In this document: in pieces, positions 25,101 to 36,507 of the stretch | Numbering within the stretch: position 1 is the first letter of the stretch | Layout of the letters: every line of letters begins with the position of its first letter | Source: Gonium pectorale | Taxonomy: Eukaryota; Chlorophyta; Chlorophyceae; Chlamydomonadales; Volvocaceae | Direction of reading: 5' to 3' | Length of the DNA stretch: 64,000 nucleotides | Assembly (NCBI GenBank): GCA_001584585.1 | Contig: LSYV01000024.1 | Coordinates: 280,588 to 344,587, forward strand | Notes under the pieces: model-generated | Told to the model about the DNA's origin: nothing | Databases searched by the model: none | The model's input: the letters and a program-made list of their open reading frames with translations, nothing else | Translations under genes and position numbers: made by a program

Positions 25101-28100
25101 CCCTTGTTATGGACATGTCAAGTCTTAGTGGCCGCGAACATTTGTCTCCCCTGCTCCTGCTGCGAATCCACAGGTCAAGGCGCTGAGCATCCCCGCCTCG
25201 GAGCACTTCGACTTCGCGCTGTTCCTGGCCAACCCCGCGCTGGTCCGCGACTGGAACATCCAGGGCCTGCCCTCGGATTCGTTCTCCACAGAGAACGGTG
25301 TCATGGTCACCCGTGGTCGCCGCTGGCCACTGATGATTGACCCTCAGGTACGCGCAGCTGCCGAAAGGCAGGAGTGGGAATGGGATGCAGAGCGGCATGT
25401 GCATTGACCCTCCCAACCACGATGAGATGATGCTTACCGCATGTTTACCTGGTGTGCTTCTCAGGGCCAAGCCAACAAGTGGATCAAGAACATGGAGGGC
25501 CGCAGCGGGCGGCTCAAGGTGCTCAACCTGCAGATGTCGGACCTGGCCCGCCAGGTGGAGAACGCCGTACAGTTCGGGCAGCCGGTGCTGCTGCAGGACG
25601 TCCTGCAGGAGATTGACCCCATCCTGGAGCCCGTGCTGGCGAAGGCCTTCATCAAGCGGGGCAATCAGACGCTAATCAAGCTCGGGGACAAGGAGGTGCG
25701 GAGGGCAGCCTGGCCTGCGGACTCCGGGTGGGCAGATAACTTGTCATACGTTGCGGATTGGGGCCTGCGTCACTGCAGAGTGTGGAGGTGTATGCGAACT
25801 GTTGGTAATGGACGGTGTCTTTGCCTCCCTCCGCCCGCAGATTGACTACAACTTCGAGTTCCGGCTCTACCTGACCACCAAGCTGGCCAACCCGCTCTAC
25901 ACGCCCGAGATCTCCACCAAGGTCATGATCGTCAACTTTGCCGTCAAGGAGCAGGGCCTGGAGGCACAGCTGCTGGCCACCGTCGTCAAGAACGAGCGGC
26001 CCGACCTCGACAAGCAGAAGAACGACCTGGTGAGCACCACTTTGCACTGTGATATTCCGTGCAGTCCTGGCTCAAGATCCGCGGCGGATGCCGCTGCAGT
26101 GGCTGCCCTTGCGAGTTGACCAACTCTGCGCCCTGCAATGACATCCGCTCAGCTGTACTCGTGGAACTCTTCTCATCTTTCGGGCTCGCAACGACCATCC
26201 CCGTGCCCTTGGATGCCCCCGTTCCCAACAGGTGGTCAAGGTGGCTGCCGGCAAGCGCACGCAGGCGGAGCTCGAGGACACCATCCTGCACCTGCTGTCG
26301 ACCGCCACGGGCTCGCTGCTGGACAACGTGACGCTCATCAACACGCTGGACCAGTCAAAGACCACGTGGGAGGAGGTCAACGCCAGCCTGCTGGTGGCGG
26401 AGGAGACGCAGAAGAAGATCGAGGCTGCCAGCCAGCAGTACCGCCCCTGCTCCGTGCGCGCCAGCGTGCTGTACTTTGTGCTCAACGACCTGTCCACCGT
26501 CGACCCCATGTACCAGTTCTCGCTGGACGCCTACAATGACCTCTTCCTGATGTCCATTCGCAACTCCCCGCGCAACGAGAACCTGGGCGAGCGCATCAAG
26601 GCGCTCAACGACTTCCACACCTACGCCGTGTACAAGTACACTGCGCGCGGCCTGTTTGAGCGCCACAAGTTGCTGCTGTCGCTTCAGATGTGCGTGCGCA
26701 TCTTGCAGACCGCCAACCAGGTCAACGTCGAGGAGTGGCAGTTCTTCCTGCGTGGCGGCACCGTGCTGGACCGCTCGCAACAGGCCACCAACCCGGCGCC
26801 CGAGTGGATCAGCGAGGAGGCGTGGGACAACATCACGGAGCTGGATGCGCTGCCGAACTTCAAGGTGAGGGCAGGTGCCGTGCCGGGCGTGAACAGTTGC
26901 TGCCCATGGCGGTTTGGGTTGATGGCTTGCCTGCGCCAACTGTTTCTCGACCTTCTTGTTCCCGACCACCCCCATGCTAACACGCCAACGTACCCATCTC
27001 GTCGTAGGGCATTGTGTCTTCGTTCGAGTCGGGCCTGGGCGAGTGGGAGTTGTGGTACCGTCGCGGCGAGCCGGAGGCGTCCGAGCTGCCCGCCGAGTGG
27101 GAGTCCAAGTGCAACGAGCTGCAGCGACTCATCCTTGTGCGCTGCCTGCGCCCCGACCGCGTCATTTTCGCGGCCAGCAGCTACGTGTCCAACGCGCTGG
27201 GCCGCAAGTATGTGGAGCCACCCGTGCTGGACCTGGGCGAGACACTCAAGGACTCGACCGCCACGGCGCCGCTGGTCTTCGTTCTGAGCGCGGGAGTGGA
27301 CCCCACGGACAACCTGCGCAAGCTGGCGGCGGAGAAGAACATGGCCAGCAGGTGCGGAAGCGTGGGGATGGATTCCGCGTGTGGGACGCTGGGCGAGCGT
27401 CAGCGGCGTGTTGGGAACGACTCGTGGATGCGCGGGAGGCCCACATGGTGCAGCTCACATGCATGCTGCATTCGGCGTTGAGTCGTTGCCTTTTCTGTCA
27501 ATGCCATCGGAAACCAAGACCCGCTGGGCCCCGTCCTCCCTTCCTGCCATCCCGTCCATGCGCCGCCAGGTTCTTTACGGTCGCTCTGGGCCAGGGCCAG
27601 GCGCCCACTGCCACCCGGCTGATCGAGGACGGCCTGCGCGAGGGCCACTGGGTGTTCCTGGCCAACTGCCACCTCATGACCTCGTGGCTGCCCACGCTGG
27701 ACAAAATCATCGAGAGCTTCGAGACCAAGTCGCCTCACCCCGACTTCCGGCTGTGGCTGTCGTCCAACCCCTCGCCGGCCTTCCCCATCGCTATCCTGCA
27801 GCGCGGCCTCAAGATGACCACCGAGCCGCCCAAGGGCCTGCGCGCCAACCTGCTGCGCCTGTACAACAGCATCTCGGAGGCCAGCTACGCGCAGTGCAAG
27901 GCGCAGCTCAAGTACCAGAAGCTGTTGTTTGCGCTGTCGTACTTCCACAGCGTGCTGCTGGAGCGGCGCAAGTTCCGCACGCTCGGGTTCAACATCCCGT
28001 ACGATTTCAACGACACCGACTTCTCCGTCAGCGACGACCTGCTCAAGAGCTACCTGGACTCCTACGACCAGACACCGTGGGACGCGCTCAAGTACCTCAT

Positions 28101-29823
28101 TGCGGGTGTGTGGGGCGAGGGAATTGCTGCTTTCTGTGCGCCTCCAAACCTTGTCACTCGTCCGCTGGACGCTCTGCAGCCAGAAGCGCAATGAAGCTTG
28201 GGCTCTGGTGGGACCTTTTAAGCCGTCTCACCATGCCCTCTTAACGTGGACGGTTGCTGCTGCGCCCTACCCCAACCCCCCGCGCAGAGGCCAACTACGG
28301 CGGCCGTGTGACGGACGAGCTGGACCGGCGTGTGCTGTCCTCCTACCTGAACAAGTTCTACTGCGAGGACGCGTTGGTGGTGCCCGGCTACCTGCTGTCC
28401 CCGCTGCCCACGTACTACGTGCCCGAGAACGGCCCGCTGGCGTCCTTCCGCGACTACATCCTCACGCTGCCGGCCGGAGACCGGCCCGAGGCCTTCGGCC
28501 AGCACCCGAACGCCGAGATCAGCTACCTGATCGAGGACAGCAAGGTGCTGCTGGAGAGCCTGCTCAGCCTGCAGCCGCGCACCGAGGGCGGCGCGGGCGG
28601 CGGCGGCGGCGCGGGCGGCCGGCGTGAGGACGTGGTGATGGCCATCGCGAGCGACCTGCTGGACCAGGTACCGCAGCCGTTCAACCTGGAGGAGGTCATG
28701 AAGTCCAAGTCGGACGACCCGTCGGCGCTGCACGTGGTGCTGTTCCAGGTGCGCGGGCTGGATTGGCGGTATCGGTGGAATAGACGACGGGGGACTGGCG
28801 CCAGAGTGACTCAGCCCCGCTTTGGCCGGCCGCTGGCAGGCAGAGTCTCCGCTTTCAGAACACCGACCGCTGGTGCGTGTCCTCTCTTACACAAATGTCA
28901 CCTATTTACGCATCCTCAACCTCCTCGACCCTGCCTCGCCCCCCTCAGGAGGTTGAGCGCTACAACTCGCTGCTGGTGTCGGTGCGCCGCTCGTGCGTCG
29001 AGCTGCAGCGCGGCATCAAGGGCCTGGTGGTCATGTCGGCCGACCTGGACTTGGTGTTCGAGTCGCTCTACGCCGCCAAGGTGCCCGCCGCGTGGCTCAA
29101 GACCTACCCCTCGCTCAAGCCGCTGGGCCCCTGGACGCGCGATCTGCTGCAGCGCATCGAGCAGCTGGCTGCCTGGGTGGAGGAGGGCTACCCGCGCGTG
29201 TACTGGCTGTCGGGCTTCACCTACCCCACCGGCTTCCTCACGGCCGTGCTGCAGACTACGGCGCGCAAGAGCAGCGTGCCCATCGACACGCTGTCGTTCG
29301 AGTTCAGCGTCATCAACCTGGACGAGCGGGAGATCACGGCGCCGCCGAAGGAGGGCGTCTACATCAAGGGGCTCTTCCTGGAGGGTGAGTGAGAGCGGCG
29401 GAGCGGGCTTCGCTACCATTCGTATAGAGGTTTGTTCATTGGCAAAGAGGTTCATAAACCGTGCAGGCAGCCGGAAAGGCAGCCGGCTTCTAGCATACGG
29501 CTTACATGTCCCCCATTCCCCCTGCCCCCCATCCCTCCGTCGCCCTCGCAGGCGCCGGCTGGGACTTCGAGAACGGCTGCCTGTGCGAGCCCAACCCCAT
29601 GGAGCTCATCGTGCCGATGCCCATCCTGCTGTTCCGGCCCGTGGAGAACAAGAAGCGCACCGCCAAGGGCATCTACAGCTGCCCGCTCTACCTGTACCCC
29701 GTGCGCACGGGCACGCGCGAGCGGCCGTCCTTCATGATCAACGTCGACCTGCGCTCCGGAACCGCAGACCCCGACCACTGGATCATGCGTGGAACGGCCC
29801 TGCTGCTGGCGCTGGCCACGTGA
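5811..29823 (+). CDS. DHC10: Axonemal dynein heavy chain, DNAH2 / I1-dynein 1-beta type
   Basis: ATP-driven minus-end microtubule motor of the ciliary axoneme. Sixty-two exons join without a phase conflict into 13,611 nt (4,536 residues), close to DNAH2-type chains. Order: tail, linker, six AAA modules with the stalk between AAA4 and AAA5, then C-terminal domain. P-loops: AAA1 GPAGTGKT (1859-1866), AAA2 GRTGSGKS (2141-2148), AAA3 GNVGVGKT (2517-2524), AAA4 GVGGSGRKS (2868-2876). The C-terminus (GAGWD, then [18 protein letters not shown] and [12 protein letters not shown]) matches my memory of human DNAH2, the counterpart of the beta heavy chain of two-headed inner-arm dynein f/I1 in Chlamydomonas. 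The start is the ATG of a 30-nt first exon ([10 protein letters not shown]) whose donor joins the next exon in phase 0. A different axonemal class is possible but less likely. Confidence 0.9.
13395..16580 (+). other. DHC10: DHC10 linker region (DHC_N2), exons 22-31
   Basis: Residues 1263 to about 1845 form the mechanical linker that swings across the AAA ring. Exons: 13395-13565, 13699-13884, 14041-14160, 14382-14630, 14772-14960, 15206-15377, 15513-15719, 15873-16084, 16208-16357, 16487-16580. Typical linker strings are visible: [36 protein letters not shown] and [19 protein letters not shown]. The intron at 13885-14040 is a second GC-AG intron (CAG|GCAAGC). Using the next GT would insert residues that do not fit the family and would lose the frame. 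Confidence 0.85.
16688..22923 (+). other. DHC10: DHC10 motor ring AAA1-AAA4, exons 32-47
   Basis: Exons: 16688-16950, 17098-17226, 17405-17577, 17752-18169, 18371-18605, 18713-18971, 19092-19421, 19607-19931, 20121-20287, 20558-20631, 20768-21045, 21267-21485, 21668-21742, 21930-22148, 22285-22446, 22618-22923. AAA1, the main ATPase site, has its Walker A at 16726-16749 and the matching [11 protein letters not shown]alker B. AAA2 has GRTGSGKS and [17 protein letters not shown]3 has GNVGVGKT and [11 protein letters not shown]4 has GVGGSGRKS and the [18 protein letters not shown] signature. Between AAA2 and AAA3, exon 19092-19421 encodes about 45 extra residues rich in Ala, Pro, Ser and Gly (about 19178-19312), probably a lineage-specific loop. 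Confidence 0.88.
23082..24954 (+). other. DHC10: DHC10 stalk coiled coil and microtubule-binding domain, exons 48-53
   Basis: Residues about 3057-3445. Exons: 23082-23414, 23541-23751, 23883-23998, 24190-24437, 24582-24682, 24797-24954. The first helix ([17 protein letters not shown] to [14 protein letters not shown]) and the returning helix ([21 protein letters not shown] to [12 protein letters not shown]) form the antiparallel stalk. The small globular microtubule-binding domain lies between them ([13 protein letters not shown], then [30 protein letters not shown]). This stalk with a central globule is diagnostic of dyneins. Confidence 0.88.
25174..29823 (+). other. DHC10: DHC10 AAA5, AAA6 and C-terminal domain, exons 54-62
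   Basis: Exons: 25174-25347, 25465-25695, 25841-26029, 26232-26864, 27008-27351, 27570-28105, 28288-28748, 28949-29384, 29552-29823 (stop TGA). Family signatures include [56 protein letters not shown] and [13 protein letters not shown] Gly-rich run (about 28576-28625) interrupts the C-terminal domain, where animal homologues have a short loop. The last exon carries the DNAH2-like end that decides the subfamily. Confidence 0.88.
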
Positions 29824-30576
29824 GGGGCTGGATATGGAGGGCGTGGGCGAGGAAGCATGGATGGGTAGCGCACGACCGGCGGGCGGCGGGCGGCCGGGTG
29901 TCAGCGCGAGAAGCGTGGGTTGGTTGCGGTTATTGGAAGATAGAGGCGCGCTGTACATAACAATGCATACATGGGAGGCTCGAAAGGGCTCGTGATTGTG
30001 TTTTGTTGGTACCGCTTGGACCGCTACATTTCTGACATGGCCTGCTGTACAGTGGTGGTGTGCCGCTGGCATGAGCTGGCCGTATTCTGATGTGCATACA
30101 ACTGCTGATTGTTTCAGTGAAATGACTCACAGTGTGGTTAACGTAACCGTATTCATGCGTGTGACGAGTTTTCGTGCGCTGCGTTACCGTTAATACCGTA
30201 TGTATGGCAGTATGTGTGCACCGCCTATTGTCGGAGATTTAGGGGGGCTGGACGTGGTACGCCCGACTCATACGGTCCGTGCATCCTTTGACAGTGGCTA
30301 TAGAAGGAGGATAGGTTTGGGGGAGCAGGATACTGTGCAAATTTAATCGGACAGAGCATTAAAAGGCCCATGAACCGACAACACTCTTCCTTTTGTCATT
30401 CAAACAGCGCAGCAGACGAAGCAGGTCAACGTCCACGTCCCTTTCCTGGGCAGAGGTCCAACGGCTTGCATTAGCATCCTTGCAACCATGGCGCATGTCG
30501 GCATGCGCACCAGTGACGCGGCATCCGTGCGTCTGCGGTTGTGAGGGCGCACGCCATTCACGCATGCTGAATGCTT
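29824..30576. other. DHC10 3' UTR and convergent intergenic space
   Basis: No reading frame here looks coding, and base composition drops towards AT. It holds the 3' ends of two convergent genes. I did not see the TGTAA polyadenylation signal usual in Chlamydomonas, so the cleavage site is not placed. Confidence 0.5.
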
Positions 30577-31842
30577 TCACTGGAGGGCGCCCATGCGCTC
30601 ATCGATCGCCCCGACCACCGACTGGACGTCACGCTTCAGCCCCTCGAACACAGACCCGCGGGCCGCCTGCGCCCCTGCGCTGCCGGCGCGCGCGGCGTGG
30701 GCAGCTCCCTGCTCCATATCAGCTCCCGCGCTGTGAGGCTCCACTGACCGGGGCCTCAGGTGGTGCCCGATCTCCTTGCCCGCCTGCACACCCGCGTGCA
30801 CCCCCGCCTCCACGCCCTTCCTCGCGCCGCTCAGCACTGCTCCGGCGCCACCAAGCGCGCTGCCCACACTGCCACTGACGAAGGTCCCAATCCCACCGCT
30901 ACCGCCGCCGCCGCCGGCCTCAGCGGCGCCAGCGGGAGCGGCCGCCGCCGCCTTGCGGTGAGCCCGAGCGTCCGCGCTGGGCTCGTCCGGGTCGCTGCGA
31001 TATCCGCGGCGGTTGCGGGGCTCCTCGCCACCCCGCGAGGAGCCGGTATCTGAGGTATGGGGGGTGGAGAGCAGCGGCTGCACCGCCTGCACCAGGCCCT
31101 CCGCAGCCACCAGCACGGGGCTGCCTCCCAGGCCACCGCCGCCGGCGCTGGTGGCGGTGGTGGTGCTCGCTGCGTCAGACACGCCGGCGGGCGCCTGCGC
31201 GTGGCATGTTTGACATGCGAGAGTGGGGCAGTGGTGTTGGGAGCGCAGGATTGCAGATTTCATATCGCCCGTTACCCACGCACTATGCAGACTCAAGCGA
31301 CAGCGCTAGCCCCACCATCTTCGTTGTCGAAGCTCCAGTCCCAACAGCTTTCCCAACAGCAATGTGCGGCGGAGCTCCTCCGTTGTATTCCTCGAGTCTT
31401 TAAGAACACCGAATGCGCCTGGCCCTTTCCACATCCCGGAGCCCCCGGAGGCCCCACTCACCTGCTCACCCAGCAGCCTCCGCGCCGCCGCGTGCCGCAG
31501 CGGCTTCATCACCCACAGCGCCGGCCGCCACAGCCACTTGGTCCGCTTGGCGGCCTTGGCGCCAACGTGTGTGGCGCGGACGGCGCCATGCGCCACGCTG
31601 GGGGCCGCGGTGGACACCTGATGCGCCGCGGCCCGTGCCGTCTCCGCCACCACCTGGAAGTCGTCTAGGTAGGGCCGCGGGTCTTGCAGCTGCGGGGCCG
31701 GGTTGGGGGCCGCCAAGCGGCACAGGCATGCTCGTGGCGCGGGCGGACTGCGCCCATGTCGACGGGCACAAATGAGGAGCGCGCTGAGGTGTATCCTGCA
31801 GAAATGAAGGCAACTTACAGCCTCTAGTTCGCAATGCACCAT
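30577..31842 (-). CDS. Unidentified Ala/Gly-rich protein
   Basis: Three exons (31819-31842, 31462-31689, 30577-31194) join in phase 0 to about 289 residues. The first donor is a strong GTAAGT. An upstream in-frame ATG at 31935 would add 31 residues, so the start is uncertain. The middle exon is basic and aromatic, with AKRTKWLWRPALWVMKPLRH. The last exon is long Ala/Gly/Ser sequence ending in a possible amphipathic stretch (GSVGSALGGAGAVLSGARKG, AGVHAGVQAGKEIGHHL) and FEGLKRDVQSVVGAIDERMG. Such short alternating Gly/Ala stretches occur in membrane- or lipid-associated helices, but I do not recognise a family. It is convergent with DHC10. Confidence 0.5.
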
Positions 31843-31935
31843 TGCTATGACACGAGCTCCTGGTTCTCCCGCACGCGCGGCCGATCGGCCGAACGACCCA
31901 TGGGTCACCGTGTCGCCGGACCAAGTGCTACACAC

Positions 31936-33443
31936 ATCGCCGTCAAGAGCAGAACAACCAGGCGCCGCTCTTCATTTGCCGTTGCGTATTGTACCACAAA
32001 TTCCTGGTGGCGATGTATGCGAACAGGGCCCCACCCGGCGACCCACCATGCTTCCGCAAGTGCAGGCACATGCGATCGGCCCGAACCAGCAGGCGCTGAC
32101 CGAGACGGGCATGGTAGCCTTCTGTGGGGCCCGACCGTCGCCTAAAGACGAAACTCGCGGTGTGTCAGTCGACTCCTCATGCGCTGCGCAAAGACCCTGC
32201 TATGTTGTCCTCGCAAGGACCGTGGTCCAGCCGTTGTTCAGTGAGGTGCAGGTCTGTAAGAAGTTAGTGGGTTTGTGAAGCGGGTGGCTTTACACAACTG
32301 TTTTGCCCAGTACATTGCGTCACGTCCCCTGCCGCCACTAGAACGCCTGCTAAACAAGTGATTAAGCTTGAATAGAATGACGGGTAATGTTAAACATGGG
32401 CAGGCCCTCCACCACTCTCCCACCCCCGGTCTACCAGGTCTGCCGGGTCTGACCAAGCCACCAATCTAAGGCCAAGCGACACGCATCGATAGTTCAACAT
32501 GTATCACGCAATTCTGAATAACCATTAATGTGCCCCTGGCACGCTCGGCGATAGCCGCGGAGCCAGGGCCTGAGATGAAGGGGCGCTGCCTGCCCCGGCG
32601 GCGGCATGAAACCTGCAAAAATGCTCCAGCTATAATTGTTGTGGAAGGCATGAAGACGCTTATGTCATGTTGGTCGTGTAGTGCAAAACCATCCCTTGCA
32701 GGGAGGGGTACGCACGCGCGGGGCAGGGGTGGCTCTCACTGCAATGCCGGCGTGGTGTCCCCGACCCTCCTGCAACCCGTAATCATCTTTCGCCTCCCTC
32801 ACAGTCCGCCTAGCTGTGCAGCTCTCGAAGCTCGATGCAGACAACGTGCACATAACTCGGTAACGCACATAACTCGGTAACCAAATGAAGGCGGTCACCA
32901 TTGCAAGGCGCCCTGGACGACGGCCCCAGCGCCAGCGCAGAAACATGGATGCATGGCAGCGGTGACGCAGGACACCGAAAGCGTCAGGGTGTCTGACACA
33001 AAGCACGCGACGGGGAACAGCCTACGCTCCACGTGTCCCATGCCGTGTAGTTTCATCTGGTTATTATGATCCGGTGTGCAAGCACACGCCGTATCACTAA
33101 TCCATATCGCTCCCTTAAAGCATCCGGAACATCAAGGGGGACCCGCACCAACGGCATTCCGCGATGGAGAGGAAACACAAGCCACTTCCCTTCCAGTCGT
33201 GCCGTGGCAACTGCCCCAAACCCAAAGAGCAAAGAAAACAAAAGAATAGTATGTGGCGGTGCCCGTGTGATGATACAGGCACCGAGCTGCACATATTATC
33301 ACGATGATCACGACAGACAATGCTTCGCACTGCAGTGCAACTTGTTAAGCAACTAGACGCCTGGCGCGTACGACTTATGGCTTCTCGGGGCATTACCGCT
33401 CCACCTGCAACCTGCCGCAACGCCCATGTACGTAACCACGCGC
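31936..33443. other. Gene-free interval with a 17-bp tandem duplication
   Basis: No supported gene on either strand. An exact 17-bp unit, GCACATAACTCGGTAAC, occurs twice in tandem at 32848-32881. Upstream regions of the Ala/Gly-rich gene and the 3' end of the arrestin gene must fall here. Confidence 0.45.
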
Positions 33444-36400
33444 TCAGGTGGGCCGCTCGCCGTACGTCGGGTTGGTCATAACCTCGAGCTTGGGCGGAAG
33501 CATGGGGGGTTCGGGCAGCGTGATCTCCACTGGCGTGGTCACCACCTGACGGCGGAGGCACAGCGCGGGCCAGCCGGGCCGAAGTCAACTCAACAACACA
33601 AGATTGAGTATGGACTATGGGCGATGTTCTTCAGCTAGTTCTCAAACACCTAGCTGGGGCCTGCCGCAGAGCGTCTTGCAATCTCCGCATCCACCATTCC
33701 ATGCGCCACGCTGGCTCGGAGCTTCAAAACGCCGCACCCGTCAGGTTGAGGCCAACCAATATTACTTGCAGTTCCCCGCAAGGCACTGCAGTGCTTTGAG
33801 AGGCGTGGCAGACAACATGGGGCCCGGCTGGAACGTTGGGGCCCTCCCTCACCTTGGGCTTCCAGTACTCCGGCGGCGATGTGCCGTACGCCACGTGCGG
33901 CGGCGCCGCCGCGTGCACGGTGAGCGGAACGCTGAGGCGCGGGCTGTTGAAGACCGCCGCCGCGCCGAGCTGCACCGTCAGGCGGTAGGAGCAGCGCACG
34001 GCGGACGAGAGGCAGGTGGGCGTGAGGCCGGCGGGCAGCGGCAAGGACAGCCGCAGTGCGTTGTCGCACAGGTAGCTGGCGCCCTGCATCAGCCCTGCGG
34101 CGATAGCGGGGAAAGCGGGGGGCCAGGATCAGTCAGGACTTGCTGCAGCGGGCCCCTGCGGAATAGTACTCCAGGGCCTCACGCCGATGAATGCCAGGCG
34201 GGAGCCGCAGGCTTGGCGGGGGCAGACGGTACGGCCCGGCCGAGGCCCCGGATCCAGCTTGAAGTCATTCAGGCGCTGCCGCGGCCGCTCTCTGTCTCTT
34301 CCCCTTCACCCATGGAACGCTCCCGCGTTCCATGCACGCTCCTATGCGCGCCCCAGCGCACGACACGCATGCACAGCAGCAATGTTGGTGTTGGTGTTGG
34401 TGTTGTTGGTGGTGGTGGCGCACCTGGGCCCTTGCTGCTGGCCACCACGCTGCGCGCCTGGAACAGCCCCTCGCCCGCGCTCACGGAGAGCTCCCGCTCC
34501 AGAGCAAGTGTAACGTCCGTGAACTCCATGTCGGTGCGGTTCTCCGCCTGGGCAGAGAGGGAGCGGCAGGTGGGAGAGAGGTACAGAGGGATGTGTGGCC
34601 ACAGCACCCCAGGTTGGATTTCGGCTGGGGTTGGAGCGCATTTTCGTCTTACGGGAAGGTGGGAGGCCGACGGGACCGTGATTGCAGGCACCTGCACGCC
34701 TCGACCCTTGGCAACTCGGTACTGCGCCACTGCACCGATGCGCACCGCTGCCCGAGACCTTGCATCCTCGTCCAGCATCACTGACGCGGAACTGGCCCGG
34801 ACGCACATGCGGTCTCGCGCTTGGTGCGGGAGCGAGACCGCGGCGCTGCAAAGCCTAACCTACCCCTTCGCCACGCCCGCCGCCAGGGCACGATCAGACC
34901 CACCGCCTCGCCTCGCCTCGCCTCGCGGGGATACAGTGTGCCCAGCACGCAGCGTGGGCCGAGAGCCCCCAGCGAAGGGACCAGCGGCGTTGCGATGCGT
35001 TGGTTTCCCTCCCTCCCTCCACGCCACCCACCTCGAGCGTCACCTCCACCGCCTCGCCCGCGGCCACCGTGTCCTGCGCAGCCGTGAGCCGCAGCATGAT
35101 GCGGCCGGGCGCCGCGCAGCAGCAGCGGTTGATGGTTGTGATAGTCTCGGAGCTGAGGGGCCCGGGCGGCGCCGACGGCCGCTGCCGGACCACCAGGTTG
35201 GCGGTAGTGTCCAGGTTGGAGGCGGCCGTGCCCGGGCCCGACCCACGGACCACCTCCGCTCGTACCTTGAACTCCACAGCAGCCCTGTAGGGGCACCGAG
35301 TAAGCGAGTGACGAGGACACGCGAGCGTCAAAAATGCACCAGCGTAAACTCGCTGGTCAAAAGTAAGACACTCATGGCCTCGCCCGCTACTCTGCCTTCT
35401 ACTCACAACCGCTGCGAGCTGGCCTGCTCTCGCTTTGAACATTGGCGCCACTTACGGCGCGCTGCACCAGCCCAAAGCCCTCAGCCACCACCCGGCGGCA
35501 CTGCTTGCCCTAGGCTCGCCTCACTTGATGTTCTGATAGGCCGTGTTGTTGTAGCTGGCATGCTTCTCCTTGTAGCGGAGGCTGCTGGGCAGATTGACGG
35601 GCAGCGAGAGCCGGAAGGGGAACTGGTATTGCCCCGGTTCGACGCGGGCATCGTTGTCGTCCCACAGGTGCAGGGGGGTGCTGATCTGCGCAAGGGAACA
35701 CACATTTGGGGGCACAAAGTTGGGATGGACATAACGGCGAAGCAAAGCTGAGGGAAGATGACGCGCCGATGGCAAGGGCAGCTCCTTTCCTGCGGCGGAA
35801 TTAACCACACGCCGCCTGACGCCTCACCATCTTACGCCGTTACACGCGTGTTCCCGCCCGCTGGATGACAGTGTCGCGTCTCAACCCCACGGGGCCGGTT
35901 ACCGTTGTAGGCGTCGGAACCCCAGCCCCCGGCAGGCCGTCACAGATGCCCGTGACACGACGGTTTGCCTTCCAGGCAGCAGCCGGCTGCACTGCCGCCC
36001 CGCCGTCTAGGAGCGAAGTATAAATTGCCGAGACGAGCCGCGCACCTGGAAGAAGGTCCGTCGCAACTGATGCGCCTGCTGCTGCTTGAGCGGTCGACCT
36101 GTCGCCATGCTGTGTTCTCGAACGGCTGGGCCTTCGTCCCAGGACGCGCTCTCAAAGCCAACGACCTGAACACGGGGCGATGCACGGGAGTCATGTGGGG
36201 ACCGCAACAGCGCTGAGCTGGATGCCTCATTCGGAATCTGGACGCATACCCTCAATCTTGAGTTATTTCATTAGGCAATACATTATTTAAATGGTCCCAG
36301 CACATATCGCAGACATCCCTGATCCGGCGGCGACGGCTTGAGCCTCGCCTTAAGTCTTACCTCGACGTTCACCTGCCTTGCGTCAAACGGCTCTTTCACG

Positions 36401-36507
36401 TTTAAACAGACATATCCATGGACAAAGTCTCCAGTGTAGTAGACTGGCTGGTCAGTCCACACGGCCAGGGCCGTGGCAGTGGAAAAGTCCGAGCCCATTT
36501 GCGCCAC
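33444..36507 (-). CDS. Arrestin-domain-containing protein
   Basis: Seven exons (36361-36507, 36046-36165, 35525-35685, 35032-35284, 34424-34547, 33853-34094, 33444-33545) join with matching phases to about 382 residues. The N-terminal arrestin fold shows VYYTGDFVHGYVCLNV, then VVGFESASW, and the hallmark PGQYQFPFRLSLPVNLPSSL. The C-terminal half has AAVEFKVRAEVV, then VAAGEAVEVTLE and DVTLALERELSVSAG, ending with a Pro-rich tail (EPPMLPPKLEV). Alpha-arrestins are cytosolic adaptors that link membrane cargo to ubiquitin ligases or retromer-like coats (family knowledge). The tail contains PPKL but no clear PPxY motif, so ligase recruitment is not supported. The intron after exon 34424-34547 carries a GTTGGT-type microsatellite (34383-34419). 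Confidence 0.8.

Noticed and set aside
27400..28191. Minus-strand open frame of 263 codons
   Set aside because: Antisense shadow of the dynein AAA6 exons.
33604..35751. Plus-strand open frame of 715 codons
   Set aside because: It is antisense to the arrestin gene, whose exons carry family motifs and consistent splice phases. Long antisense frames are expected in GC-rich coding DNA.
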